From Amarobacillus sp046328225 (GTDB lineage Bacteria; Chloroflexota; Dehalococcoidia; Tepidiformales; Tepidiformaceae), in contig JAXLWZ010000014.1 of NCBI GenBank assembly GCA_046328225.1, positions 1-64,000 of the forward strand: 64,000 bases of DNA, written 5' to 3'. This document shows, piece after piece, positions 16,397 through 28,072 of this stretch. Within the stretch, counting starts at the first letter, position 1. The number at the start of each line of letters is the position of its first letter. The position numbers and the translations under genes were made by a program. Below the pieces are notes generated by a model that did no database searches, was not told the DNA's origin, and saw nothing but the letters and a program-made list of their open reading frames with translations.

Positions 16397-18287
16397 ATGC
16401 GACCGCCCTCAACCGGTTACGCCTCGCTGCGCTCGCCGCGGCCCTGGCCATCGCTTCCTTCAGTGCCGCTCGAACTCGACAGAGAGCGCGGGAAGAACTG
16501 GTGCGGCGACGACTCAATCCATGACCGCGGCCGCGGGGCCACCGGCGGCAGCACCGCGACGACCAATTTCCGTGACCACCCTACCTGCACCGGCGCGACC
16601 ACGACCAGCGCCGCAAACGCCGCCGACTACGATGCCGCCGGCGACACGGCGTACAACGAGGCCGACGTCGTCGACATCGCGCTCAAGGGCACGACGGCGA
16701 CCTCCGCGTCGAGCGCCGTGAAGGCATCGGCGGCACGGTGACCATCACGAAGGCGGGGACCTGGCCTGGCCCACGGGCACGCTCGCCACCCGGCGCAGGT
16801 CGTCGACACGGCGGATGACGGCACGGTGAAGGTGATCCTCAACGGCGTGGACATCAACAATGGGTCCAGCGCCGCGTTCGTCGTGAACGATGCGAAGAAG
16901 GTGGTCGTGCTGGCCGCGGCCGGCACGCAGAACAAGCCACCGACGCCGCGAAGTACGTCTTGGCGGACGCGAACACGAACGAACCGAACGCCGCGCTCTT
17001 CAGCAAGGCCGACCTCACGATCGCAAGTACGGGCAGCCTCGCCATCGATGCGCGAAACTACAACGACGAGCCCACGTGAGCAAGGACGGCCTCGGTGATC
17101 ATGGCGGGCACCATCACCGTCGACGCCGCGGACGATGGCATTCGCGGCAAGGACTACCCGGTCGTGAAGGGCGGTACCGTCACCGTGAAGGCCGGCGGCG
17201 ACGGCCTGAAGTCCGACAACGAAGGCGCTGCGAGGCCGGCCTCGGGGTACGTGAGCATCGCGGCGGGGACGGTCACCGTGACCGCCGCCGGAGACGGTAT
17301 CGACGAAGTGGCCACCAACGCCACCGTCTCCGGCGGGGCTACAACCATCACCTCGGGCGGCGGCAGCGCGACAAAGCTCAGCGGCGACGCCCTCGGCGAA
17401 GGCGATCAAGGGCACGGCCGCCGTGACCATCAGCGGCGGCACGCTCAAGCTCGACGCCGCCGATGACGCCATCCATTCGAACAAGTCGCGTGGTCATCGA
17501 TGGCGGGACGATCAGCATCAGCACCGGGGACGACGGCGTCCACGCCGATACCGCGCTCACCGTGAACGGCGGCACGATCGAGCATCGCCCGTCTGCACGA
17601 GGGTCTCCGAGAGCGCGGCCATCGTCGTGAACGGCGGGCAGGTCTCGCTGGTGGCGAGCGACGACGGGCTGAACGCGGCCGGGGGCAATCGATGGCTCGG
17701 GCACGATGCCGGGCGGAGGCGCGCCTGCGATGGCGCCTGCGCCCCGACCAGTTCGCGGCGGCCGGGAACTACAGCATCACGATCAACGGCGGAACCGTGT
17801 CAGACCGCCGACGGCGACGGCATCGACGCGAACGGTTCGGTGACGATGACCAACGGCACGGTCGTGGTCCAGGGCTCGATGGCGAACATGAACGGCGCCA
17901 TCGACTACGACGGGACGTTCGTGATCCGGGCGGGACGCTGGTCGCGGCGGGCAGCGCGGGCATGGCGCAGGCGCCGACGGCGTCCTCCTCGCAGGCCTCG
18001 TTGCTGGTGAAGTTCGGCGCGGTCCAGGAAGGCGGGCACGCTGGTGCGCATCCGTGCCGCCGATGGCACGCCCATCGTCACCTTCGAGGCATCGAAGGCG
18101 TATGCAGGCGCTCGTGGTTTCGTCGAAGGCCACTACGAAGGACGGCAGCCACGACGTCTTCGTGGGCGGTTCGAGCACGGGCACAAAGCTGAACGGCGTG
18201 TACCGTGGCGGTACCTACAGCGGGGGCACGAAGACCGCGACGGTGACGGCGGTGACCACCAACGCCTCCCTGTTCGGCGGGCGGTAA
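16397..18287 (+). pseudogene. Cthe_2159-like carbohydrate-binding beta-helix lipoprotein, frameshifted
   Basis: Across frames the translation gives a lipoprotein signal (LAALAAALAIASFSAC), a Ser/Thr/Pro linker, then many short beta-helix repeats such as VDTADDGTVKVILNGVDI, ITVDAADDGIRGKDYPVV, VTVTAAGDGIDEVA, KLDAADDAIHSNKS and ISTGDDGVHADTALTVNGG. The tail reads SGGTKTATVTAVTTNASLFGG and stops at 18287. The Asp-Asp-Gly turns match the calcium- and acidic-sugar-binding repeats of Cthe_2159-type proteins. A dozen or more single-base shifts interrupt it. It would be an exported cell-surface polysaccharide-binding protein partnering the VTC and DUF4956 proteins. The stop codon and downstream hairpin look normal. 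Confidence 0.78.
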
Positions 18288-18310
18288 GCCGCCAAAGGCA
18301 ACGGCGCAGG

Positions 18311-18334
18311 AGGCCGGGGCAATCGTCCCGGCCT
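18311..18334 (+). terminator. Hairpin after the carbohydrate-binding gene
   Basis: AGGCCGGG (18311-18318) pairs with CCCGGCCT (18327-18334) around an 8-base loop; only a short TT follows. It lies 23 bp after the stop at 18287. Confidence 0.55.
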
Positions 18335-18470
18335 TCAGCGCCCGGGGCCACATGTGCTGTTCCGGTGGCCTCCGGCGCGGTACTGTGGCCCCATCGCTTT
18401 TCGAAAAATCGTTCCATGGCGCCGGGCGCGGGAACGAACCGAACCGGCTGACCAGCACCAGGAGCACGAC

Positions 18471-19589
18471 GTGGACTTTCGCCTTTCCGAACGGCAACGC
18501 CTTCCAGAAGGAGGCCAGCGACTTCGCCGACAGCCTCCCCGAGCAGCGGGAGACGAGGAGTTCTACGACACCGTGCGCGAGGAGCTGGTGAAGCGCGGCT
18601 GGCTCGCGCTGGCGTGGCCGGAGGAGTACGGCGGCAAGGGCGCAACGCCGATGGAGCAGATGGTCTTCAACGAGGTCATGGGCTACCGGCGCATCCCCTC
18701 GGGCAACATGGGGACGATGTGGGTCGGCCCCGCGCTCATGCTCTACGGCACGCCCGACCAGAAGGAGCGCTACCTCCCCGGGATCACCAGTGGCCGCGAC
18801 ATCTGGTGCACGCTCTATTCCGAGCCGGGCGCGGGTTCCGACCTCGCCGCGCTGCAAACACGCGCGGAGCGCGACGGCGACGACTTCGTGGTCAACGGCC
18901 AGAAGATCTGGACCTCCGGCGCTCACCGTTCGAACTGGGGCTGGCTGGCGGTTCGCACCGACCCCAACGTGCCGAAGCACAAGGGCATGTCGCTCTTCTG
19001 CCTGCCGATGGACGCACCGGGGATCTCGATCCGGCCGCTCGTGAACATGGCGGGCGACCACGAGTTCAACGAGGTCTTCTTCGACAACGTGCGCATCCCC
19101 GCGAAGAACCTGGTGGGCGAGGAGAACCGCGGCTGGTACACGCTCGCGGTGGCGCTCGACTTCGAACGCTCGTCGATCGGGTCGACTTCGGGCGCGCGCC
19201 GCACGCTCGACGACTTCATCGCGCTCATCCAGTCGAAGCAGGCGTCGCTGAACGAGCAGACGCGGGCGCGGCTGGTGGACTGCGTGGTGGCGGCGCAGGT
19301 GCTGCGGTTCGTCGGGTACCGCATCGCGGCGGAGCAGGAGAAGACGGGGATCGCGCCCACGCTGCTCGCGCAGATGGCGAAGCTTTCGGCGATGGAGCTG
19401 AACCAGCGCGTGACGAACATGACGATGGGCGTGCTGGGCATGCATTCGCAGGGACACCGCGCGGGCGCCGCGGGCGAGCAGTACAGCCACGGCTTCCTGC
19501 GCTCGGTGGCGAACACGATCGAGGGCGGCACGAGCGAGATCCAGCGCAACGTGATCGCGACGCGCGGGCTGGGGCTGCCGCGCGGCTAA
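18471..19589 (+). CDS. Acyl-CoA dehydrogenase family protein
   Basis: FAD-dependent alpha,beta-dehydrogenation of an acyl-CoA thioester. The 372-residue reading starts with GTG 18471 after AGGAG. It contains the family signature CTLYSEPGAGSDLAALQ, then NGQKIWTSGAHRSNWGW, NMAGDHEFNEVFFDNV and the C-terminal GGTSEIQRNVIATRGLGLP. Between about 18498 and 18555 the frame reads nonsense-like RLPEGGQRLRRQ, while AFQKEASDFADSLPEQRE appears in another frame; two compensating indels therefore probably alter the N-terminal helix. This is the right-hand edge of the frameshift cluster. A 10-bp palindrome TTTTCGAAAA at 18398-18407 upstream may be an operator. Close relative of the dehydrogenase at 55865. 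Confidence 0.9.
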   Translation: MDFRLSERQRLPEGGQRLRRQPPRAAGDEEFYDTVREELVKRGWLALAWPEEYGGKGATPMEQMVFNEVMGYRRIPSGNMGTMWVGPALMLYGTPDQKERYLPGITSGRDIWCTLYSEPGAGSDLAALQTRAERDGDDFVVNGQKIWTSGAHRSNWGWLAVRTDPNVPKHKGMSLFCLPMDAPGISIRPLVNMAGDHEFNEVFFDNVRIPAKNLVGEENRGWYTLAVALDFERSSIGSTSGARRTLDDFIALIQSKQASLNEQTRARLVDCVVAAQVLRFVGYRIAAEQEKTGIAPTLLAQMAKLSAMELNQRVTNMTMGVLGMHSQGHRAGAAGEQYSHGFLRSVANTIEGGTSEIQRNVIATRGLGLPRG

Positions 19590-19618
19590 CGGACCGGCCT
19601 CGCACGGCGACACACTCC

Positions 19619-19645
19619 CGCCCCCGGCCGCGAACGCCGGGGGCG
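19619..19645 (+). terminator. Hairpin after acyl-CoA dehydrogenase
   Basis: CGCCCCCGG (19619-19627) pairs with CCGGGGGCG (19637-19645) around a 9-base loop, followed by GCGCGTTT. Confidence 0.65.
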
Positions 19646-19787
19646 GCGCGTTTCCGGCGAAAGGACACGCGAGGGTGCGAAATTCTACTCCGGCTTGAAT
19701 CTGGGGCACTCCGTGCCGCAAGATGCGGCGGCAACCCGTGCGTGCGAGCGCGCGGGCACGTGCAGCTCAACCTGTGAGGGATACAGC

Positions 19788-20282
19788 ATGTCCGCACCCA
19801 CGGAGGCGAAGGAGCCTCTCATCACGCCCGAGATGCGTGCCACGATTGGCGTCGAGGGCCGCTCGACGACCCAGGAAGTGGACCGCACGATGGTGCGCCT
19901 GTTCGCGCGCGCGACGGGCCATACCGACCCGGTGTACTACGACGTCGATGCGGCGAAGGCAGCCGGCTACCGCGACCTGCCGTGCCCGCCGGGCTTCCTC
20001 GGCACGCCGATCTTCAATCCCGGCGCACCCCGCATGGACCCGACCGCGGCGATGGGCCCGCAGCCCAGCCGCCCGCTCCGCCGCATCCTCAACGGCGGCA
20101 CCGAGATCGAGTACCTGGCCGACATCTGCGCCGGCGACGTGCTGACCTCGGCCACGCACACCTCCGACCTGGAGGAGACGAAGGGCTCGATCGGCGAGAT
20201 GCTCGTCGTGACCTCGAAGACCGTCTACAAGCGGAACGGCGAAGTCGTCGCGATTTCGACCGGCAAGCTCATTCGCTACTAG
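19788..20282 (+). CDS. MaoC-like hotdog protein, N-terminal (FAS1-like dehydratase) subunit
   Basis: The 164-residue protein is a single hotdog domain of the MaoC_dehydrat_N type: ITPEMRATIGVEGRSTTQEV, then FARATGHTDPVYYDVDAAKAAGY, LPCPPGFLGTPIF and the LNGGTEIEYLADICAGD strand. Proteins of this kind lack the full Asp/His dyad and pair with a catalytic MaoC partner, as in HadA/HadB or ChsH1/ChsH2. The ATG at 19788 follows GAGGG. The partner gene starts 9 bp downstream. Likely role: substrate-binding half of a 2-enoyl-CoA hydratase. Confidence 0.85.
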   Translation: MSAPTEAKEPLITPEMRATIGVEGRSTTQEVDRTMVRLFARATGHTDPVYYDVDAAKAAGYRDLPCPPGFLGTPIFNPGAPRMDPTAAMGPQPSRPLRRILNGGTEIEYLADICAGDVLTSATHTSDLEETKGSIGEMLVVTSKTVYKRNGEVVAISTGKLIRY

Positions 20283-20291
20283 GAGGCGACC

Positions 20292-20708
20292 ATGGCTGTT
20301 ACCTGGGCCGAAGTTCAGGAAGGGATGTCGATCCCGGAACTGAAGAAGAACTGCAGCACGCAGCAGCTCGTGGTGTGGGCCGCCGCTTCCGGCGACTTCT
20401 ACCAGATTCACTACGATGACGGCTTCGCCAAGAACACGGGCCTCAGCGGCATCATCGTGCATGGCGCCCTGAAGAACGCCTTCCTTGGCCAGCTCGTCCA
20501 CGACTGGATCGGCAACACCGGCCGCATCAAGAAGTACGGCTGCAGCTACCGCGGCATGGACTTCCCGAACCAGGACATCACCTGCAAGGGTGTCGTCACG
20601 CGCAAGTTCGAAGAGAACGGCGAGAAGCTCGTCGAGCTCGAGATCTGGACCGAAATGGCCGATGGCAAGAAGACCACGCCCGGCACGGCGACGGTCGTCC
20701 TGCCCTAG
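20292..20708 (+). CDS. MaoC-like dehydratase, catalytic hotdog subunit
   Basis: The 138-residue product has the hydratase-2 motif as ASGDFYQIHYDDGFA, giving the catalytic Asp and His, followed by GIIVHGALKNAFLGQLVHDW. It would hydrate (2E)-enoyl-CoA to (3R)-hydroxyacyl-CoA together with the preceding subunit. Start ATG 20292 has AGGAGG 5 nt upstream. It ends just before a strong intrinsic terminator, closing a two-gene operon that may extend functionally from the acyl-CoA dehydrogenase upstream. Confidence 0.88.
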   Translation: MAVTWAEVQEGMSIPELKKNCSTQQLVVWAAASGDFYQIHYDDGFAKNTGLSGIIVHGALKNAFLGQLVHDWIGNTGRIKKYGCSYRGMDFPNQDITCKGVVTRKFEENGEKLVELEIWTEMADGKKTTPGTATVVLP

Positions 20709-20731
20709 CTTCGAACCGCAGTGGCATGAAC

Positions 20732-20760
20732 AAGGGCGCCCCCGCGGGGGCGCCCTTTTT
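20732..20760 (+). terminator. Intrinsic terminator after the MaoC pair
   Basis: AAGGGCGCCCCC and GGGGGCGCCCTT form a near-continuous stem ending in TTTTT at 20756-20760. It is the clearest rho-independent terminator in the window and lies just before the convergent ABC gene. Confidence 0.85.
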
Positions 20761-20765
20761 CGTGC

Positions 20766-22558
20766 TCAGGCCGGCTCGGGGGACGTGCGAAGGGAGCCCG
20801 TGTGGCCGGGCTCGCGGCCGCGCGTCCACTGGCGATAGAGGGTGGTGTAGTACCCGCCGCGGGCGAGGAGCTCGGCGTGCGGCCCGCTTTCGACCACGCG
20901 GCCGTCATCGATGACAAGCACGCGGTCGGCGTGTTCGGCGGTGCTGAGGCGGTGCGCGATGACGATGCTTGTGCGGCCCGCAAGGAGGCGGCGCAGCGCC
21001 GCCTCGACCATGCCCTCCGTCGCGGGATCGAGGCTCGAAGTCGCCTCGTCCAGGACGAGCACCGGCGGGTCGGCGATGAACGCCCGGGCGATGGACACGA
21101 GCTGCTTTTGCCCGGCCGAAAGCCGCGATCCGCGGAAGCTGACGTACGTGTCGTACCCCTCGGGCAGGGCGGCGATGAAGCCATCGATGCCCAGGTCGCG
21201 GCACGCAGCCCGGAGTTCGTCATCGGTCGCCGCCGGCCGTCCGAAGAGGATGTTTTCGCGGATGGTGCCGCTGAAGAGGAAGCCCTCCTGGGGCACCATC
21301 GTGACGTGCGCCCGCAGGTCCGCGCCGGCGATCGCGCGCAGGTCGATGCCGTCGAGGGTCACGCGCCCGGCCGTGGGGTCGTAGAAGCGGGTCATCATCT
21401 TCGCGAGCGTCGACTTGCCGGCGCCCGTAGGCCCGACGAGGACGATGTGTTCGCCCGGTTCGATGACCACGTCGACATCGCGGAGCACGGGCCGGCCCGG
21501 AACGTAGCCGAAGTCGAGCCCTTCGACGGCGATGCGCCCCCGCACCGGGTCGGGGAGGGCGGCGGGCGCATCCGGCTCGCGCACCTCGGGGCGAAGGCCG
21601 AGCAGCGCGAAGATCTTGTTCAGCGCCGCGCCCGCGCTCTGGGCCATGTCGAACACCTGCGAGAGGTTCTGGATCGGCTGGAAGATGAACTCCAGGTAGA
21701 AGACGAAGGCGGCGACGGTCCCGATGGACACCTCGTCGCCGGCGACCTGGCGGCCGCCAAAGTAGAGGATGATCGCGATCCCCACGCCGCCCAGCCATTC
21801 GACGAACGGGAAGTAGATGGCCGAGATGCGGACGGCCTTCACGTTCGCCTCGAAGTTACGCTCGTTGATGGCGCCGAAGCGTTCCATGTTGTGCTGCTCG
21901 CGCACGAAGGCCTGCACGACGCGCAGCCCGGCGAACGTCTCCTGCATGTGAATGAGCACGTCGGCGATGCGTTCGCGCACCGACGAGTAGGCGCGTTCGG
22001 AAGCCGTCCGGAAGATGGCGGTCGCGAACAGGAGCGGGGGCAGGATGAGGGCGGTGAACAGGAACAGCTTCCAGTTCAAGAACAGCAGGATGATGATCGC
22101 GCCGGCCAGCGTCAGGCTGCTCTGGATGAGCATGAGAAAGCCGTTGTTGAGCACGTCGGTAAGCGCCTGGATATCGGCCGTCATGCGCGAGACCAGGCGG
22201 CCCGCGTTTTCGCGTTCGAAGAACGACAGCGACATGCGTTGGAAGTGGGTGAACAGCCGCAGCCGGAGGTCGCGGAGGAAGTCCTGGCCGATGCGGTTCA
22301 CCGTGTAAGTGGCGAGCGCCTGGAAGGTGTAGATCACGCAGATCAGGCCAAAAAAGAGCACGCCGGCGAACATCAGCGCGCCCCTGTCACGCTGATCGAC
22401 GCCGTGGTCGAGCGCGTACTGGATGACGAGCGGCTTGCCCAGGCTCGCGGCGGTGAAGATGACGATGGAGACGACGGCGGCGAGCATGGCCCGCCAGCGC
22501 GGCGCGAGCATGCGCGCTGCTCCCGCCAGCCCGCCGCGTGGGGAAGGGGCTTCTTCGC

Positions 22559-22562
<4 letters not shown>
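20766..22562 (-). CDS. ABC exporter half-transporter, consensus ATPase site
   Basis: The 598-residue protein has a six-helix transmembrane domain (about 25-320) and an ATPase domain with Walker A GPTGAGKSTL, signature LSAGQKQL and Walker B VLVLDEATSSLD. The glutamate after Walker B is present, so its site is hydrolysis-competent. The signature is altered (LSAGQ for LSGGQ). Its ATG overlaps the stop of the preceding ABC gene as ATGA. The pair forms a heterodimeric type-IV exporter like TM287/288 or BmrCD; substrate unknown, possibly lipid or drug. Confidence 0.92.
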
Positions 22563-24307
<1,745 letters not shown>

Positions 24308-24472
24308 GATTCCCCTTGGTGCGCGTGAGCGGTGGCGTGGCGAGGAGCGTGCAGCCCCTTCGAACCCGGGAACGGTGCCAGACCAGAAAAGTTACCACAT
24401 GCTGTGCGAGGCGATACTTCTGATCGCGCCTGTGTGAAGGCCGCCACAGGCCGCGCGGAATGGCTCGTTCGT

Positions 24473-24501
24473 TGACCGGCGCACGGGGATGTTGGTACTT
24501 T
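24473..24501 (+). promoter_or_regulatory. Leaderless promoter of guaA
   Basis: TTGACC at 24473-24478 and TACTTT at 24496-24501, 17 bp apart. The ATG at 24507 lies 5 nt beyond the -10, so the transcript would start at or next to the start codon; no ribosome binding site is present. Confidence 0.6.
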
Positions 24502-24506
24502 CGGCT

Positions 24507-26109
24507 ATGCCCGATCCCACTTCCCCGGCGGCCCCCTGGACACCTCCACGAACGACCTGGCGAACCCCGCGACCGGTCACGAGACGATCGTGGTCATCGA
24601 CTTCGGCGCGCAGTACAGCCTGCTGATCGCGCGCCGCATCCGCGAGCTGAACATCTTCTGCGAGGTGCTCCCTGGGACGCCGCCGCCGACCGCGTGGCCG
24701 GCCTCGACCTGCGCGGGATCATCCTTTCGGGCGGCCCCAACAGCGTCTACGAAGCGGGCGCTCCCCAGGCGCCGGGCTGGGTGTATGAAACCGGCGTGCC
24801 GGTCCTCGGTATCTGTTATGGCATGCAGCTGCTCGCCCACCAACTCGGCGGACACGTGGCTCCCGGTCAGGCGAAGGAGTTCGGGCCGGCCGCGATCGAG
24901 CGAACCGCGGAGTCCCGGCTGCTCGCCGGTCTGCCGGGCGAGCTGGACGTGTGGATGAGCCACGGCGACCGCATCGAGGCACTCCCGCCCGGCTTCGCGA
25001 GCATCGCGCGCTCGGCGAACTCGCCCGTGGCGGTGATGGCGGACGAATCGCGCGGCTATTACGGGCTGCAGTTCCACCCCGAGGTCGTCCACACGCCACG
25101 CGGGGGCGACATGCTCCGCAATTTCGCGATGGGCGTCTGCGGCTGCGAAGGCACCTGGACGGCGGGCAACTTCATCGATGAGACGATCGCCGCGATTCGC
25201 GAGCAGGTTGGCAGCGAACGGGTGATCTGTGGGCTCTCCGGCGGCGTCGATAGCGCCGTCGCGGCCGCGCTCGTGCACCGGGCCATCGGCGACCAGCTGA
25301 CCTGCATCTTCGTGGACAACGGGCTCCTGCGGCAGGGCGAGGCAGAGGAGGTCGTCGAGACCTTCCGCCGGCACATGCACATCAACCTGGTGCATGTCGA
25401 AGCCGAGCAAGAGTTCCTTTCGACACTCGCGGAAGTGACCAACCCCGAGACGAAGCGCGTGCGCATCGGCAACACGTTCGTGCACATCTTCGAACGCGAA
25501 GCGCGGCGCATCGAGGACGCGCGCTGGCTCTGCCAGGGGACGGTCTACCCGGACGTCATCGAGAGTGCCGGTTCGGGCAAGGGCGCGGCGAAGATCAAGA
25601 CGCACCACAACGTGGGCGGGCTGCCGCCGGATATGAACCTGGGACTCGTGGAACCGCTGCGGTACCTGTTCAAGGACGAAGTGCGGCGCATCGGCGAAGC
25701 GCTCGGCCTGCCCGAGGAGATGGTGTGGCGCCACCCCTTCCCCGGCCCCGGCCTCGCCATCCGCGTCATGGGCGAAGTCACCCACGAGCGCCTGGAGATG
25801 CTCCGCGGGGCGGACCGCATCGTCATGGACGAGATCCGCAACGCGGGCCTGTATCGCGAAATCTGGCAGAGCTTCGCCGTGCTCACCGACACCAAGACGG
25901 TGGGCGTCATGGGCGACTTCCGGACCTACGGGAACGCCGTCGCGATTCGCGCCGTCATCGCCGACGACGCGATGACGGCGGACTGGGCGCGGCTCCCGCA
26001 CGAGCTGCTGGCGCGCATGTCCAACCGCATCGTCAACGAAGTGCCGGGCATCAACCGCGTGGTGTACGACGTCACGAGCAAGCCGCCCGGCACCATCGAG
26101 TGGGAGTAG
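24507..26109 (+). CDS. guaA: GMP synthase (glutamine-hydrolysing), N-terminus with two apparent frameshifts
   Basis: GuaA aminates XMP to GMP. The intact part has the class I amidotransferase domain (GICYGMQLLAHQLGG with nucleophile Cys, LQFHPEVVHT with His/Glu), the ATP-pyrophosphatase loop GLSGGVDSAVAA, and the dimerisation domain ending KPPGTIEWE. The start of the protein is split. From ATG 24507 the frame must change near 24532-24536 (CCCCC run) and again near 24669-24672 (CTCCCTGGG), each time by one missing C. The repaired reading gives VVIDFGAQYSLLIARRIREL and then LPWDAAADRVAGLDLRG. Since guaA is normally indispensable, these look like consensus errors. The purD gene follows after 20 bp. 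Confidence 0.93.
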
Positions 26110-26129
26110 CTCCCGGGGAGAGGCGTTAG

Positions 26130-27392
26130 ATGGGCTCGAAGGTCCTGCTGGTCGGCATGGGTGCGCGCGAGCACGCCGTGGCCTGGAAGCTGCGGCAAAG
26201 CCCGCATGTCGACGAGGTCTTCATCGCGCCGGGCAACGCCGGGACCGCGCTCGTGGGCACGAACATCCCCGTCCAGCCCAAGGACATCGACGGGCTCGCG
26301 AAGGCGGCGAAGGCCCACGGCATCGACTTCTATCTCGCGACGATGGATGATCCGCAGCCGCTCGGGCTCGTGGACCGGCTCACGGCCGAAGGCATCCTTT
26401 GCTACGGCCCGACGAAGGCGGCGGCACGGCTCGAATCGAGCAAGGAGTGGTCGAAGGAGTTCATGGTGCGGCACGGTATCCGCACCGCGACGGCGCGGTC
26501 GTTCACCGACTACCGCGAAGCCTGCGCGTACGTGGAATCGCTGAACGACCGGCCCTGCGTGGTGAAGTCGAGCGGGCTGGCCGCGGGCAAGGGCGTCATC
26601 GTCTGCAACGGCACGCGCGATGCGCTCGAGGCGCTGGACATCGCCATGGTCCGCCGCGACTTCGGCTCCGCGGGCGACACCGTGCTCATCGAGCAGCGCC
26701 TCTACGGCTGGGAGACGAGCTGCCACGCGTTCTGCGATGGCAAGACGGCGGCGATGATGCCGTTCTCCACCGACTACAAGCGCGCCCAGGACGGCGACAA
26801 GGGCCTCAATACCGGCGGCATGGGCGCGTATTCGCCGAGCAAGCTCGTGACCAAGGAGATGGCCGAAGAGGTCCGGCGCGAGGTCGTCGAGCGGACGCTT
26901 GCGGGGATGATCGCCGAGGGTGCGCCGTTCAGCGGAACCCTCTTCCCCGGCCTCATGGTCTCGGCCGATGGCGCCTACGTGCTCGAATACAACGCGCGCT
27001 TCGGCGACCCGGAGACGCAGGCGCTGATGGTTCGGCTGGAGAGCGATCTCTTCGAAGTCTGCCACGCGGCCGCGCAGCAGCGGCTCCACGAGGTCGAGGT
27101 TCGCTGGAAGGCCGAACCCGCGGTCGGGGTCGTGATGTGCAGTGCCGGTTACCCGGCGACCTACAAGCTCGGCTACGTCATCCGCGGCCTGGACGCCGTC
27201 GATGCGGATGTGCAGGTCTTCCACGCCGGCACCAAGAACGACGAGCGCGGCATCGTGACGAACGGCGGGCGTGTGCTCACGGTGGTGGCCACCGGCCCCA
27301 CCATCGAGGCCGCGCGCGCAAAAGCCTACGACAACGTCCGCCGGATCGAATACACCGACGCCTACTACCGCAAGGACATCGGCCTAATCTAA
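26130..27392 (+). CDS. purD: Phosphoribosylamine-glycine ligase
   Basis: PurD makes glycinamide ribonucleotide in purine synthesis. The 420-residue ATP-grasp protein begins VLLVGMGAREHAVAWKL, contains ESSKEWSKEFM and VVKSSGLAAGKGVIV (ATP-binding lysines), GLNTGGMGAYSP, and EYNARFGDPETQALM with metal ligands. All look intact. Start ATG 26130 follows GGGGAGAGG. It is the second gene of a guaA-purD operon. Its 3' end overlaps the convergent Uma2 gene by 4 bp. Confidence 0.95.
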   Translation: MGSKVLLVGMGAREHAVAWKLRQSPHVDEVFIAPGNAGTALVGTNIPVQPKDIDGLAKAAKAHGIDFYLATMDDPQPLGLVDRLTAEGILCYGPTKAAARLESSKEWSKEFMVRHGIRTATARSFTDYREACAYVESLNDRPCVVKSSGLAAGKGVIVCNGTRDALEALDIAMVRRDFGSAGDTVLIEQRLYGWETSCHAFCDGKTAAMMPFSTDYKRAQDGDKGLNTGGMGAYSPSKLVTKEMAEEVRREVVERTLAGMIAEGAPFSGTLFPGLMVSADGAYVLEYNARFGDPETQALMVRLESDLFEVCHAAAQQRLHEVEVRWKAEPAVGVVMCSAGYPATYKLGYVIRGLDAVDADVQVFHAGTKNDERGIVTNGGRVLTVVATGPTIEAARAKAYDNVRRIEYTDAYYRKDIGLI

Positions 27393-28027
27393 CCCCCCGG
27401 CGGGGGCTGCACCGCTGCGAGCACGGCCGCCAGGTCGCCCGCGAGCAAGCGCGCGACGGGGAGGTGCAGGCCGGGGAAGGTTTCGCTTTCGATGACGCCT
27501 TCGGCGTTGGGTGCGAGGCGTATGTATTCGGCGTCGCGGAGCATGAACCAGTCCAGTTCGCCATCGAGCGTGCGCCAGACGATGTATTCGCGGACGCCGT
27601 TGCGGCGGTAGGCGCGCATCTTGTCGCCGAGATCGATGGAGCGGCTGGAGGCGGCGATTTCGATGACGAGATCGGGCACGCCGCGGATGTAGCCCTTGTC
27701 GTCCTCGTACGCTCCCCCGCCCTCTCGCCAGACTGTGACATCCGGCTGGACTTCGTTGTCGGCATCGAGGATGAGCGTGCTGTTGTGGGCGGCGGCGACA
27801 CCGGCGTGGTGAGCGCGGTAGGCGGCGATCCACCCTCCGAGTTCGTTCTCCTGCCGTCCGTGGAACTTCGATCGCTGGGGGGAGCTCACGTACACCACTC
27901 CTTCGATGAGCTCGGCGCGCGGGACCTTCGAGGCGCAGTACCGCCGGTGGAACTCCGGCTGACTCATGCGGTCGCCCGATTCCAGGATCACGATTTCGTG
28001 CGCGGAAGAAGCGGGAAGCGCGGCCAC
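27389..28027 (-). CDS. Uma2-family (DUF820) PD-(D/E)XK-like protein
   Basis: The 212-residue product shows the Uma2 pattern: ELIEGVVYVSSP, GGWIAAYRAHH, VQPDVTVWREGG, the catalytic-type DLVIEIAASSRSIDLGDKMRAY and GVREYIVWR. The fold is a restriction-endonuclease core, but biochemical roles of the family are unknown. I place the start at GTG 28027: it has GGAGGG 4 nt upstream, and a TAGACT -10 at 28054-28049 puts the transcript start near 28045; the in-frame ATG at 28045 is the alternative. The final codons (AVQPPPGG) are repeated as a relic at 11694-11723. Confidence 0.85.
   Translation of the reverse strand: MAALPASSAHEIVILESGDRMSQPEFHRRYCASKVPRAELIEGVVYVSSPQRSKFHGRQENELGGWIAAYRAHHAGVAAAHNSTLILDADNEVQPDVTVWREGGGAYEDDKGYIRGVPDLVIEIAASSRSIDLGDKMRAYRRNGVREYIVWRTLDGELDWFMLRDAEYIRLAPNAEGVIESETFPGLHLPVARLLAGDLAAVLAAVQPPPGG
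27390..27419 (-). repeat. Uma2 3'-end segment duplicated at 11694-11723
   Basis: Reverse complement reads GCAGCGGTGCAGCCCCC then GCCGGGGGGTTAG, differing from the 11.7-kb copy at two positions. It covers the last codons and the stop region of the Uma2 gene. Confidence 0.7.
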
Positions 28028-28072
28028 GGGACCCTCCGTTCGCATCCCAGTCTAGCGCATCCGGCGGCACCT

